From NCBI RefSeq assembly GCF_900129215.1, contig NZ_FQUQ01000004.1:868001-932000 (forward strand): 64,000 nucleotides of DNA. Reading direction: 5' to 3'. The translations under genes and the position numbers were made by a program. The stretch is from Pedobacter caeni. Lineage in GTDB: Bacteria > Bacteroidota > Bacteroidia > Sphingobacteriales > Sphingobacteriaceae. How positions within the stretch are numbered: the stretch's first letter is position 1; each line of letters begins with the position of its first letter. Positions 39,669 through 48,631 of the stretch are shown here, piece by piece. The notes under the pieces were generated by a model. The model was not told the origin of the DNA and made no database searches. It was given only the letters and a program-made list of their open reading frames with translations.

Positions 39669-42074
39669 TTAATTAATTTTTACAGTGTACACATTTCCGG
39701 CAAAGTCAGCCACAAAAACCTCATTGCCAACCACTACAGGATCTGCAAAAACCGGAGCACCGAGGTTCAGCTTTTGTAAGACCATACCTGAATCTTCGTT
39801 AACCATGTAGAAATAACCATCAGAAGCACCAAACAACAATTGATTTCCGTGTTTCACAACAGTGCTTTCCACCGTTCCTGACTCCGGCCCGGTATAAGGT
39901 GCAGAATAAACCAATGCATTACCTGTTGGCCTGTTCCATACCTCTTTTAACGTTTTAAGGTCGTAAGCCACTACCCCATTTTTTGCAGTAGGCATCACCA
40001 CATATTTATCTGTAATTAAGGGAGTCGCCATAACTTTGAATTCATAAGCTGCTTCAACCTTATCGATATTTTTTCCGGTCAATGGATCTATAATCAATAG
40101 CGTATTTAATCCGGTGATGTAAAGCTTTCCATTTTGATACACTCCTGTACTGCTTCTGAATCGGAGTCCGTCATCCTTCCTCTCCCACAATAGCTTTCCT
40201 GTTTTGCGGTCATGTCCGAACAGACTTTGCCAGTTGCTTCCGGTAATGATCACCTCTCCGGCAATCGTCATCTTTTCCGGAGTTCCTTCTCCACCCTTCC
40301 ATTCTTTATTTATCCATAGGGTCTTGCCTGTTGCGACCTCCAGGGCCTGAAAATAAGCTCCTGAACCAGTATAATAGATTCCTTTTTCTGCAATACCACC
40401 TGAAACATATCCTGGAAGGGATTTCATTCCCAGGTCTTTTTTCCAGATCAATGTTCCGGTGCTTGCTTTCAGTGCATAAGTAAATCCTTCCATATCTGTA
40501 CACAGGATCGTTCCCCCATCATAAGAAATGGCATGTTTCACAGAGTTTCTGGTTTTATAATGCCAGGCAATTTTTCCTGTTTTTGCATCCAGGGCCGTTA
40601 CTCCGCACAACAGGTTATTCGCATCGTCTATCGTTGCGGTAAACACTTTGCCATCTGCAACCAAAGGGTTGGCTTTCCAGACACTCCCTTTTACATTATT
40701 TGTCCAGTTTAAGGATAGATGAGTAGAATTACTTTCTTTTGATTTCAGGGGAGCAGGGTTTAAAGGCAGAACAAACTCTTGTTTTTGGATGTGCTGCTGC
40801 CCGTCATTGAAGGTTACTTCTGTCTGGATGGTCAGTGACTTTCCTTTGGAAAGTTTCGTTACCGGAACCTGTCCCGACCAGTTCCAGTCTGTATTTGCAG
40901 CTAGAGAAGCTGCGGCCACCTGATTTCCTTTTTCATCATAGATGATACTCTTTGCAGATTTCACCGTAGTCTCACTGTCGTAGATATTGGCATTGATCTG
41001 TAATGCGCCATCTTTTATCACGACCATATCTCTTCCTGAAGGAGTGTTTACCACCAGATGTTTGTGCAGATAGGTATAATGTGGTTTGATCTCTTTCACC
41101 CCATGCTTATCAATTTCTATCGATAGGAACTGACCTGCAGAATTGTCTATTCCACCCATACCCGGTGAGGCAGAAGAAATGTACTGTATACCGGTCTTGT
41201 CACTCTTTCTGACAAAGTTATTGTGCCAATGGCCATATACCCATGCCTTCAAATTGTTCTCGTTCAGATTGATCGAATCTTTCTCTCCTTTAAGTACAAA
41301 CTGATCACTATAGGTCAGGAGGTCATGGTTAAATATGATGACCGGCTTGTTTCTATCTGTTGCTGCCAGGTCATTCTTCATCCAGCGGATCACCTCATCT
41401 ACGGTATACGAAGGCTGAAAATCTCCGGAACGCATTGGCGTCACAATAAAATGTGCAGGACCAGCATCAAATGAATAATACACCGGACCAAACAGGTTCT
41501 CAAATAATTCCTCCCCATAGGCCCCTTTTACCAGGTCGTGGTTTCCGATACAATAAAACACCTGCTTGCCCAGGGTTTCTGCCGTCACCTGACTGGCATG
41601 AAAATTAAGTCCTTTTTCATAACAGATATCTCCGGTATGCACGATGAAGCTGATGTCTTGTTTTTTGGAGAAGTTCCTGAGGTTGCTGATCCAGTCGTTG
41701 TATTTATCGGTTTCGGTATCCGTGATCTGCAACATTTTCACAGAAGTGCCTGCACTTGCAGGATCAGGCAGAAGGCCGAAGTTGTACGCCTTCAGCTTTT
41801 CTTCTGTCCTGATATAATGTTTGTCGGCCAGTTTGTATCCGGCAGGGACAGTCACAAATATAAACCTTGTTTTTGCATGTCCCGGCAGGTTAAAATTTCC
41901 GTCCTGATCTGTTCGGACTACATGCTGCCCATCAGAAACCGCTACACCCGGCATTCCCTTTTCCTGTGCCTCAGCGGTTTTATTTCTATTGTTGTCGACA
42001 AAGACCTTGCCTTTGTACTGTGCGCCTGCAACTGAACTCAGCAGTGCCAGTGTTACCGTTAAAATTAACCTCAT
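39669..42074 (-). CDS. secreted metallophosphoesterase with PQQ-like beta-propeller
   Basis: The 801-residue protein starts with a signal peptide (MRLILTVTLALLSSVAGAQ) and a small carboxypeptidase-regulatory-like beta domain (GKVFVDNNRNKTAEAQEKG). A calcineurin-like phosphoesterase domain follows at about 110-340 (LQITDTETD, VHTGDICYEKG, CIGNHDL, FNHDLLTY, VYGHWHN). After a linker beta domain the last 380 residues form PQQ-type blades (GVTALDAKTGKIAWHYK, YALKASTGTLIWKKDLG, VAYDLKTLKEVWNRPTG). The first metal motif reads D-T-E where many relatives have D-x-H. It is the last gene of the SusCD locus, behind a terminator-like hairpin, and probably acts on a phosphorylated substrate outside the inner membrane. 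Confidence 0.85.
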   Translation of the reverse strand: MRLILTVTLALLSSVAGAQYKGKVFVDNNRNKTAEAQEKGMPGVAVSDGQHVVRTDQDGNFNLPGHAKTRFIFVTVPAGYKLADKHYIRTEEKLKAYNFGLLPDPASAGTSVKMLQITDTETDKYNDWISNLRNFSKKQDISFIVHTGDICYEKGLNFHASQVTAETLGKQVFYCIGNHDLVKGAYGEELFENLFGPVYYSFDAGPAHFIVTPMRSGDFQPSYTVDEVIRWMKNDLAATDRNKPVIIFNHDLLTYSDQFVLKGEKDSINLNENNLKAWVYGHWHNNFVRKSDKTGIQYISSASPGMGGIDNSAGQFLSIEIDKHGVKEIKPHYTYLHKHLVVNTPSGRDMVVIKDGALQINANIYDSETTVKSAKSIIYDEKGNQVAAASLAANTDWNWSGQVPVTKLSKGKSLTIQTEVTFNDGQQHIQKQEFVLPLNPAPLKSKESNSTHLSLNWTNNVKGSVWKANPLVADGKVFTATIDDANNLLCGVTALDAKTGKIAWHYKTRNSVKHAISYDGGTILCTDMEGFTYALKASTGTLIWKKDLGMKSLPGYVSGGIAEKGIYYTGSGAYFQALEVATGKTLWINKEWKGGEGTPEKMTIAGEVIITGSNWQSLFGHDRKTGKLLWERKDDGLRFRSSTGVYQNGKLYITGLNTLLIIDPLTGKNIDKVEAAYEFKVMATPLITDKYVVMPTAKNGVVAYDLKTLKEVWNRPTGNALVYSAPYTGPESGTVESTVVKHGNQLLFGASDGYFYMVNEDSGMVLQKLNLGAPVFADPVVVGNEVFVADFAGNVYTVKIN

Positions 42075-42104
42075 TAATTTCTATTTGTGTGTGTTTGAAA
42101 ATAT

Positions 42105-42136
42105 AAAAAAAGCAGCAGGCCTTTCAACCTGCTGCT
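42105..42136 (-). terminator. terminator between SusD and the phosphoesterase gene
   Basis: AGCAGCAGG (42111-42119) pairs with CCTGCTGCT (42128-42136), and the minus strand then reads TTTTTTATA. It lies 30 bases past the SusD stop, so the phosphoesterase may be expressed by read-through or separately. Confidence 0.8.
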
Positions 42137-42165
42137 GGATTATGGTGTTAGTAGTTCATTGTTCA

Positions 42166-43986
42166 CTACCAGCCAAATACTTGTTTCAATTGTGGATTTA
42201 CCACCGCCTCACTGATAGGAATTGGCCGGTAATAATATTTTGGACTGATAAAGGTTCTTGGCTGATCTCTATCGCGGATAAAGGCAATGAAGCCGGAACT
42301 TCCTTTAGTCAGATAAAAATTCTGATCCTTTCCGTCTTTGTCTTTCAGGTAATATTTAGATAAGTCCTTCCTTACTGCTTCCGGCAGATTGGCAATAGGG
42401 GATTCATCGTTCGGTGAGTTAAGAATGGCAATATCCGGTTTTCCATCACCCGTCACATCCATTGCACCCAATGCAGGAACATACATTCCCTGCTGACTAT
42501 CCTGCAACAAATTACCCGACTTCCAGCGCATCAGGTCGTCAAAACGAAAACCTTCGCAAGCAAGCTCTACCCTTCTCTCCCTGCGGATTTCCAGCAATAA
42601 AGGCCTGTTTGCTGCCGTCGCATTCGGATAAGTGGCCGACAATACAGGGTCCATTACAGGTCCCATAGTGATCGGTGGCATCAATACACGTGCACGCAGC
42701 AGATTCACCGTCTGGTCCAGGTCAGCCTGAGTGATTGCTCCGGACTCGGCTTTCGCCTCTGCATTAATCAACAGCACTTCTGCATACCTGAAAATAGGTA
42801 AATCAGTATAGTTCATCTCCCATCCTTTTCTCAGGTCAGCAGAACGTGGATAGAACTTGATCTGATTATAGCCACCTAATGTTGGCTTAATGCGGTAAGG
42901 CTCATCCAATGTTGTTGCTCCCCTGAATGCAGGATTGATGATCGTTTCCTCCATTCTTGGATCACGATCTGCGAAAACCTCAGTATATACTTTGGTATCA
43001 TATCCCGGACTGGAAGTAAAAGGGGTACCATCTTTTTTAAGGTAGGTATCCGCAAGGCTTCTGCTCAAAGACCAGGTATAATCAAGAACGGTATGGGTGT
43101 TGTTTCCTACAGCCAGTTCACTGCTATAGTCGGCCATCATGATCATTTCTTTATTGGCGGATAAGTTGGCGCTCGCAAACAGTGCCCTGTAATCTTCTCC
43201 CGCCTTTCCGGTTTTATAGATCTCAAACCCACCATCTTTCATGATTTTAGCGGAAGCGGTAACCGCAATATCCAGGAAGCGCTGATAATCATTGGTCAGT
43301 TGAATCTCATCATGATATTTTCTGAAAGTTCCTTCATGTAAAGCGAAGCGCGACAATAGTGCCAATGCAGTCCATTTATTGACCCTGGTGCTATTTGTTC
43401 CTTTCTCAGGTGAAATATTCTCTACCGCATAATTCAGGTCACTCAACACAGAATCCGCAACCAATGCTCTGGGGTCCTGAGTTTTATACAACGCCTGATC
43501 TTCAGGATCCATCGCAGTATTGTACCATGGAACATTATGGTATCTTTTGATTTTCTCAAAGTAAAAGTTTGCACGAAAAAAACGGGCAATTCCTACAAAA
43601 TGCCTGATCCTTACCGGATCTCCTTTTACTTGTGGGACGTTATCGAGCATATAGTTAATTCTGCGTAATTTTTCCCAATCTCTCTTTGTCCAGAGATCCT
43701 TATCAAAGTTGGCCATATTGGCAGAGGAGAGCCCTCCCCTCACCATCAGGTCGACCTCCCCATTGGCATTATAATTTGCGATGTTATCCGAATTCAGGTC
43801 CGAATAGTTCGGGCTAAGGTACCGGTAAAAACCATTGGTATAGGTCTCCAAATCTGTTGGTGTCTGGAAAAACTGGTCTTTCGTAATTTCCGACTTCGGG
43901 TCTCTCTGCAGGAAATTTTTCTTGCAGGCAGTCATCCCTATAGTGATTAATCCTAATGTGAGGATATAAGTTATTCTTAGTTTCAT
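42166..43986 (-). CDS. SusD/RagB-family outer-membrane lipoprotein
   Basis: The 606-residue lipoprotein has a lipobox ending MTAC with the lipid cysteine at 21 and the CKKNFL start common in SusD proteins. TPR-like helices are visible (FVGIARFFRANFYFEKIKRYHNVPWYN, TRVNKWTALALLSRFALHEGTFRKY). The C-terminal RagB segment has FRYAEVLLINAEAKAES and RRERRVELACEGFRFDDLMRWKSG, the most diagnostic part. It covers the SusC channel and binds the nutrient, usually a glycan. It starts 16 bases after SusC, in one transcript. The ligand is not evident. Confidence 0.95.
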   Translation of the reverse strand: MKLRITYILTLGLITIGMTACKKNFLQRDPKSEITKDQFFQTPTDLETYTNGFYRYLSPNYSDLNSDNIANYNANGEVDLMVRGGLSSANMANFDKDLWTKRDWEKLRRINYMLDNVPQVKGDPVRIRHFVGIARFFRANFYFEKIKRYHNVPWYNTAMDPEDQALYKTQDPRALVADSVLSDLNYAVENISPEKGTNSTRVNKWTALALLSRFALHEGTFRKYHDEIQLTNDYQRFLDIAVTASAKIMKDGGFEIYKTGKAGEDYRALFASANLSANKEMIMMADYSSELAVGNNTHTVLDYTWSLSRSLADTYLKKDGTPFTSSPGYDTKVYTEVFADRDPRMEETIINPAFRGATTLDEPYRIKPTLGGYNQIKFYPRSADLRKGWEMNYTDLPIFRYAEVLLINAEAKAESGAITQADLDQTVNLLRARVLMPPITMGPVMDPVLSATYPNATAANRPLLLEIRRERRVELACEGFRFDDLMRWKSGNLLQDSQQGMYVPALGAMDVTGDGKPDIAILNSPNDESPIANLPEAVRKDLSKYYLKDKDGKDQNFYLTKGSSGFIAFIRDRDQPRTFISPKYYYRPIPISEAVVNPQLKQVFGW

Positions 43987-44002
43987 GATGATTCTTCTTG
44001 CG

Positions 44003-47000
44003 TTAAAAATTAAGGTTTAAACCAAAAGAGAATGTTTTTTGGAATGGGTAGATTTTTCCATCCAATCCTTCAGGGTCCAATCTCGCTTTGATATGTGAAA
44101 CATCAAATACATTCTCTGCGCTAAAGTATACGCGGAGTTTATCCATCTTCATTTTAGTCGTTAAAGACTTAGGAATTGTATAACCTATAGTCAGGTTCTT
44201 CAGACGCAGGTAAGAAGCATCCTGAAGGTACTTTGTCTGAGGGTTGCCCAATTCAGATTCATCCTCAGCGATATAAGCTTTTAACCTTGGGAAATAGCCA
44301 TTTGGTGTTTCCGGTGTCCATCGATCCAGGTTATGCTCCTGAACATTCGTCCATGGTTGTGCATATACACCCCAGAAATAATGGTTGCTGGCATTAGGAT
44401 ACCAATCGCGCTTTCCGACACCCTGGAAAAATAAGCGGATATCAAAGCCTTTCCATCCTGCTCCCAGATCAATTCCGTATTGATAACGGGCACGGTCATT
44501 TCCGATGATCTTCTGATCGCCGGGATTGCTCAGTGTATTATTTCCTTTATCAATCTTTCCATCACCATTCAGGTCTTTAAATTTTAAATCCCCAACATCA
44601 AACAGGTATCCGGTATCATCAGCACCTACGGCAGTCTGATTTGGAGAACTGGCAATTTCTTCTTTCGACTGGAAGAATCCATCGGTCTCCAGGCCCCAGA
44701 TTTCTCCGATTTCCTTACCTACATAATAACGTTTAGGACCGATCGTTCCATCAGGATTATCAAATTTGGTAATGAAGGTCCGGCTATCTCCCATATTAAA
44801 TCCTACGTTATAATAGAACTGACTGTTGTCCAATTGAAAACCATCTTTCCAGCCGATTCTGAACTCCCATCCTGTGGTTTTCAGATTCGCTGCGTTTACC
44901 CTTGGCTCTACTGCACCAAATGGTCCCGGAAGGGTCTTACCTTCAGTAAGCATTCCTTTTGTATAACGGGTATAGGCATCAAAATTGAGATCTAATTTAT
45001 TCTTAAACATGCTGATGTCCCCACCGAAATTAACAGTAGACACCCTTTCCCAGGTCAGGCTTCTCGCCACAACTCCCGGAGGCTTTACTTCGATAGGTTT
45101 TTTACCATCCAGAATCTGACCAATCTGACCTGAAGCCATTGTTGGAATATAATAATAAGCGCCCACATCCTGGTTCCCCAGTGCCCCGTAAGAAGCGCGT
45201 AATTTCAACAGGTTAATCCCCAGGTTTTCTGCAAGTGGTTTAAAGAAGTTTTCCCTGCTCAACACCCAAGCTACAGATGCAGAAGGAAAAGCTCCCCAGC
45301 GGTCGTTCGTAGGAAAACGGGAAGTCCCATCGTAACGGCCATTCAATTCTAAGATATACTTGTCATCGTAAATATAATTCATTCGATAAAACCAGCCTCT
45401 TACCACCCATTCTTCAATGGATTCTCCCGTGGTCACTTCTCCTGTTGCCAGGTTGTTGGAAGGCAAGGCATTACTGATGATGCCTAAATGTTTTATGTAA
45501 TTTCTGTCACGGTTTCTATGCTCCTGATTAAAACCGGCAAGTACCTGCAGAAAATGTTTAGTGCCAAATGTTTTATGAAAGTCAGTATAGACGTTATAAA
45601 TTTCATGTCTGACTTGCCTGTACTCATTTCTTGTAAAGCCAGGGTTCGAGCCGCTGTAAGAAACAGCAGAATTAGGTCCGGTCTTATAAGGAATCGGCAG
45701 GTCAAACAATTTCCCTGCACTGTCAATTCTCCTGATCGTTGCATCTGCTTTCAGGTCCCAGACATCTTTAACAAGTGCTGCCTTAGCAGTAATGGTCGTC
45801 TGGAAACTGTTATTTCTGGCCACATCGCGCCCGCCATCCTGTAGTTTTCCTAATAGTGCCGCTCCGGTAGAAGTCCAGCTTCCATCTGGATTTTTCGGTA
45901 CATCTAAGGAGTTCTGTCTATTCACATTATGAAAAAAAGCTTCTCCCTGGGTACTATAAGATGAACCATCATAGACGCTCGAGGTGTAAGTTGTATTGTT
46001 TCCTATTGTTAACCATTTTGAAAGGTTGAAATCAGCTTTTGCACGGAGGTTAAGGCGCTCGTATTTATCATTACCGTAACGGAACATTCCATCATTACGG
46101 AAATACTCTGATGATAAATAATAACTCAGCTTCTCGTCTTTCTTTGCTATGTTCACATTCGCGCTATAGGTGGGTGCACTTGGCTTGTATACTTCATCCA
46201 TCCAGTTTGTCGTTCCATAATACATCCATGCATTTTTATCTGCTGGAGAAACAATCACGGCAGGTAATGATGGATCCATAGAGCGTTGCCGTGCATATTC
46301 CCTTACATTTTCAGGATAAAGATTATATAAAGGGTAGGCCGCATCATGCTTGAACTCCATCACCTTCAGGGGATCAGTTACAATTTCCGGTACTTTACCC
46401 AATTTTCTTGTTGCATAATACGTATTTGCTGATACTTTCAGGTCCGGGCTTTTCGCTGATTTTGTGGTGATCAACACCACTCCAAAAGCACCTCTTGCAC
46501 CGTAAATCGCCGCTGAAGCAGCATCTTTCAAGGTCGTAACACTTTCTATATCCGCTGGATTTAAAGCCATCAGCTCTTCTCCGCTATAAGGTACGTTATC
46601 AACCAGGATATAAGGTCCGCCACCGTTTACTGAGGTAAATCCACGAATATTAAACGTTGGTGCTTTATTCACCTGGCCACCGGAAACCGTGATGTTCAGG
46701 TTGGGAATCAAGCCCTGTAAACCGGCTCCCAAACTGGAAATAGGTCTGTTTTCGATGTCTTTACTTGTTACCCCGTCTACTGCCCCGCTGAGGTTCACTT
46801 TCTTTTGTACCCCATAACCGACTACCACTACTTCATTTAATGAAGCCTTATCATCTTTCAAAACCACATTGATCAGCTTTCTTGTTCCGATGACGATCTT
46901 TTGTTCGGTCAAGCCGACATAAGAGAATACCAACACATCAGCCGGGGAACCTGCTTCTATCTGGTAAGCACCATTCGTATCTGTTGTGGCTGTTTTTTGT

Positions 47001-47473
47001 GTTCCCTGAATGCGAACAGAAACTCCGGGAATTGGTCCCCCCTGCTCATCAGTAACTACCCCTTTAATCAAAATTGCTTCATTGATCCAGGACAACACAG
47101 GAAGTGCGTCCTGCTCCCTTTTACGGAAGATCACTACATTTCTATCTACTTCCCGGTACGAAAAGGGTGTACCCTTTAACAACTGGATCAAGACCTCGTT
47201 TAAAGGCATCCGGTTTACATCGAGCACTATTCCTTTTACTTTTCTCAGCTCATTATTGTTGTAAGAAAAGTCCATCTTACTGGTCTTACTGATTTTTTCT
47301 ATTGCCCTTTCTAAAGATTCCCCCTTAAGATTGATACTTACCTTAACATCTTTTAGATTCTGACTGAATACTGTTTCTGCGATTAAGGTCCCTGCAGAGG
47401 TCAGTAAAGTGGCAAACACTATTAATCCTACCTTCATTATCTTAAGAATTAGTGTAGTAATGTTTTTTTTCAT
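44003..47473 (-). CDS. SusC/RagA TonB-linked outer-membrane transporter with STN domain
   Basis: The 1156-residue protein has, after its signal peptide, an STN domain at about 40-115 (INLKGESLERAIEKISKTSKMDFSY). STN is the contact for a FecR anti-sigma factor. A carboxypeptidase-regulatory-like domain (GVVTDEQGGPIPGVSVRIQGT), the TonB-box/plug region (VVVGYGVQKKVNLSGAVDGVTSKDIENRPISSLGAGLQG) and a 22-strand barrel ending in FSFGLNLNF follow. It imports a nutrient held by SusD and signals its presence through FecR to the ECF sigma factor encoded upstream. All domains look complete. Confidence 0.96.
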   Translation of the reverse strand: MKKNITTLILKIMKVGLIVFATLLTSAGTLIAETVFSQNLKDVKVSINLKGESLERAIEKISKTSKMDFSYNNNELRKVKGIVLDVNRMPLNEVLIQLLKGTPFSYREVDRNVVIFRKREQDALPVLSWINEAILIKGVVTDEQGGPIPGVSVRIQGTQKTATTDTNGAYQIEAGSPADVLVFSYVGLTEQKIVIGTRKLINVVLKDDKASLNEVVVVGYGVQKKVNLSGAVDGVTSKDIENRPISSLGAGLQGLIPNLNITVSGGQVNKAPTFNIRGFTSVNGGGPYILVDNVPYSGEELMALNPADIESVTTLKDAASAAIYGARGAFGVVLITTKSAKSPDLKVSANTYYATRKLGKVPEIVTDPLKVMEFKHDAAYPLYNLYPENVREYARQRSMDPSLPAVIVSPADKNAWMYYGTTNWMDEVYKPSAPTYSANVNIAKKDEKLSYYLSSEYFRNDGMFRYGNDKYERLNLRAKADFNLSKWLTIGNNTTYTSSVYDGSSYSTQGEAFFHNVNRQNSLDVPKNPDGSWTSTGAALLGKLQDGGRDVARNNSFQTTITAKAALVKDVWDLKADATIRRIDSAGKLFDLPIPYKTGPNSAVSYSGSNPGFTRNEYRQVRHEIYNVYTDFHKTFGTKHFLQVLAGFNQEHRNRDRNYIKHLGIISNALPSNNLATGEVTTGESIEEWVVRGWFYRMNYIYDDKYILELNGRYDGTSRFPTNDRWGAFPSASVAWVLSRENFFKPLAENLGINLLKLRASYGALGNQDVGAYYYIPTMASGQIGQILDGKKPIEVKPPGVVARSLTWERVSTVNFGGDISMFKNKLDLNFDAYTRYTKGMLTEGKTLPGPFGAVEPRVNAANLKTTGWEFRIGWKDGFQLDNSQFYYNVGFNMGDSRTFITKFDNPDGTIGPKRYYVGKEIGEIWGLETDGFFQSKEEIASSPNQTAVGADDTGYLFDVGDLKFKDLNGDGKIDKGNNTLSNPGDQKIIGNDRARYQYGIDLGAGWKGFDIRLFFQGVGKRDWYPNASNHYFWGVYAQPWTNVQEHNLDRWTPETPNGYFPRLKAYIAEDESELGNPQTKYLQDASYLRLKNLTIGYTIPKSLTTKMKMDKLRVYFSAENVFDVSHIKARLDPEGLDGKIYPFQKTFSFGLNLNF

Positions 47474-47558
47474 ATTTTTAATCGTTTTAAAATTCTTTGA
47501 AACAAAGCACAGCCATCCGGAAAATTTTTCGAAGAGTTGCCCGCATGCTGTACATTCA

Positions 47559-47596
47559 GATCAGTATCTGCTCCAACAGGTACTGATCATTTTTTT
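47559..47596 (+). terminator. plus-strand terminator-like hairpin between FecR and SusC
   Basis: GATCAGTA (47559-47566) and TACTGATC (47581-47588) pair, with an inner CTG/CAG extension, followed on the plus strand by a run of eight T. All nearby genes are on the minus strand, so it would stop antisense transcription or act as a hairpin in the minus-strand message. Confidence 0.5.
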
Positions 47597-47611
47597 TATA
47601 ATAATGATCGA

Positions 47612-48529
47612 TTAGTTACATCCGTTACCCGCTATAAGCACCTCCTTTTCTTTAATTTGGTAAGTTATTCCTTGTATATCCTGAATGATGTTCATGACAT
47701 CTGTTAAGCTTTGTTTAGTGTCAAAGCTGAGGGTGCTGTTGCAGTTTTTAAACCGCTCTTTATCGTAATTTATTTTTACCTGGTAGGCATTTTCTACGGC
47801 CAGGATCAGCTCTTCAAAGTTGGCCGAATTCAGGATCACCTTACCACTATTCCATTCTGTCTTTTCCTGTGCTTTTACTTTTAATACACTCGGCTTCCGG
47901 TGATCTTTATGATAAACCACTTCCTGATCTTTCACCAATACACTCAGCTGTTTATGTTCATCGCTGACAGCAACTTTTCCTGTCACCACCGAGACACTCA
48001 TAGTGGATAGGCTTTTATAAGACTTGACCACGAACGATGTGCCCAGCACATTGGTGATCATTCCTGAAGCATCGACCACAAAGGGCACTTCTTTATTGTG
48101 AACCACCTTAAAGAAACCTTCCCCATCCAGCAGATAAACCATGCGTTTCTTACCAAATTTCCTCGGGTATTTTAAGGTACTTGCTGCATTTAGCCAAACT
48201 GTGGAACCATCCGGCAACACCACCTCCCTGGTTTGTCCTTTTGGAACCACCACGGTAATGTAATTGCTGTTAAATGCTGCATTATTGTAATAAAACATCA
48301 GTGCTGCTGAGACCAGGATCAATGCCAGTACAGCGGCCATGCTCATTAGATTTTTCCTTCTTCTTATCGTTAAGAAGCGTTCTTGTCCGGACTGAATCTC
48401 TTTCGTAGCCTGCAGCCGTCCCAGAATTTCCTGACGGATCGATTCCCGTTCGTTTTCCCCTTCGAAAAACTCATTAGGGTCGTTGATGCCAAATTCTTTA
48501 TAAAGGTCGTTTTTGTCTTTTTCGTTCAT
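47612..48529 (-). CDS. FecR-family anti-sigma factor
   Basis: The 305-residue protein has a cytoplasmic N-terminal part that holds the sigma factor, one membrane helix (SMAAVLALILVSAALMFYY, about 62-82), and a periplasmic FecR domain (VVVPKGQTREVVLPDGSTVWLNAASTLKYP, VYLLDGEGFFKVVHNKEVPFVVDA). The C-terminal DUF4974 domain (FEELILAVENAYQVKINYD) normally meets the STN domain of a SusC. It is followed by SusC. Unusually, a GH30 gene and a terminator separate it from the sigma factor gene. Confidence 0.93.
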   Translation of the reverse strand: MNEKDKNDLYKEFGINDPNEFFEGENERESIRQEILGRLQATKEIQSGQERFLTIRRRKNLMSMAAVLALILVSAALMFYYNNAAFNSNYITVVVPKGQTREVVLPDGSTVWLNAASTLKYPRKFGKKRMVYLLDGEGFFKVVHNKEVPFVVDASGMITNVLGTSFVVKSYKSLSTMSVSVVTGKVAVSDEHKQLSVLVKDQEVVYHKDHRKPSVLKVKAQEKTEWNSGKVILNSANFEELILAVENAYQVKINYDKERFKNCNSTLSFDTKQSLTDVMNIIQDIQGITYQIKEKEVLIAGNGCN

Positions 48530-48590
48530 ATACTAAGTACATAACGAACGGGGATCAAAGTGGTACTATGAGAAAATAATATTTTTAAAT

Positions 48591-48621
48591 ATCTCCCGGA
48601 GCATTGATTTCTCCGGGAGAT
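48591..48621 (-). terminator. intrinsic terminator after the GH30 gene
   Basis: ATCTCCCGGAG (48591-48601) and CTCCGGGAGAT (48611-48621) form an 11-bp perfect stem 10 bases past the GH30 stop. The minus strand continues into AT-rich sequence with short T tracts. It separates GH30 from FecR. Confidence 0.75.
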
Positions 48622-48631
48622 TTATCATTCC

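Noticed and set aside
41538..42035. 165-codon plus-strand frame inside the phosphoesterase gene
   Set aside because: It is a shadow of the minus-strand metallophosphoesterase, which has full motifs and a signal peptide.
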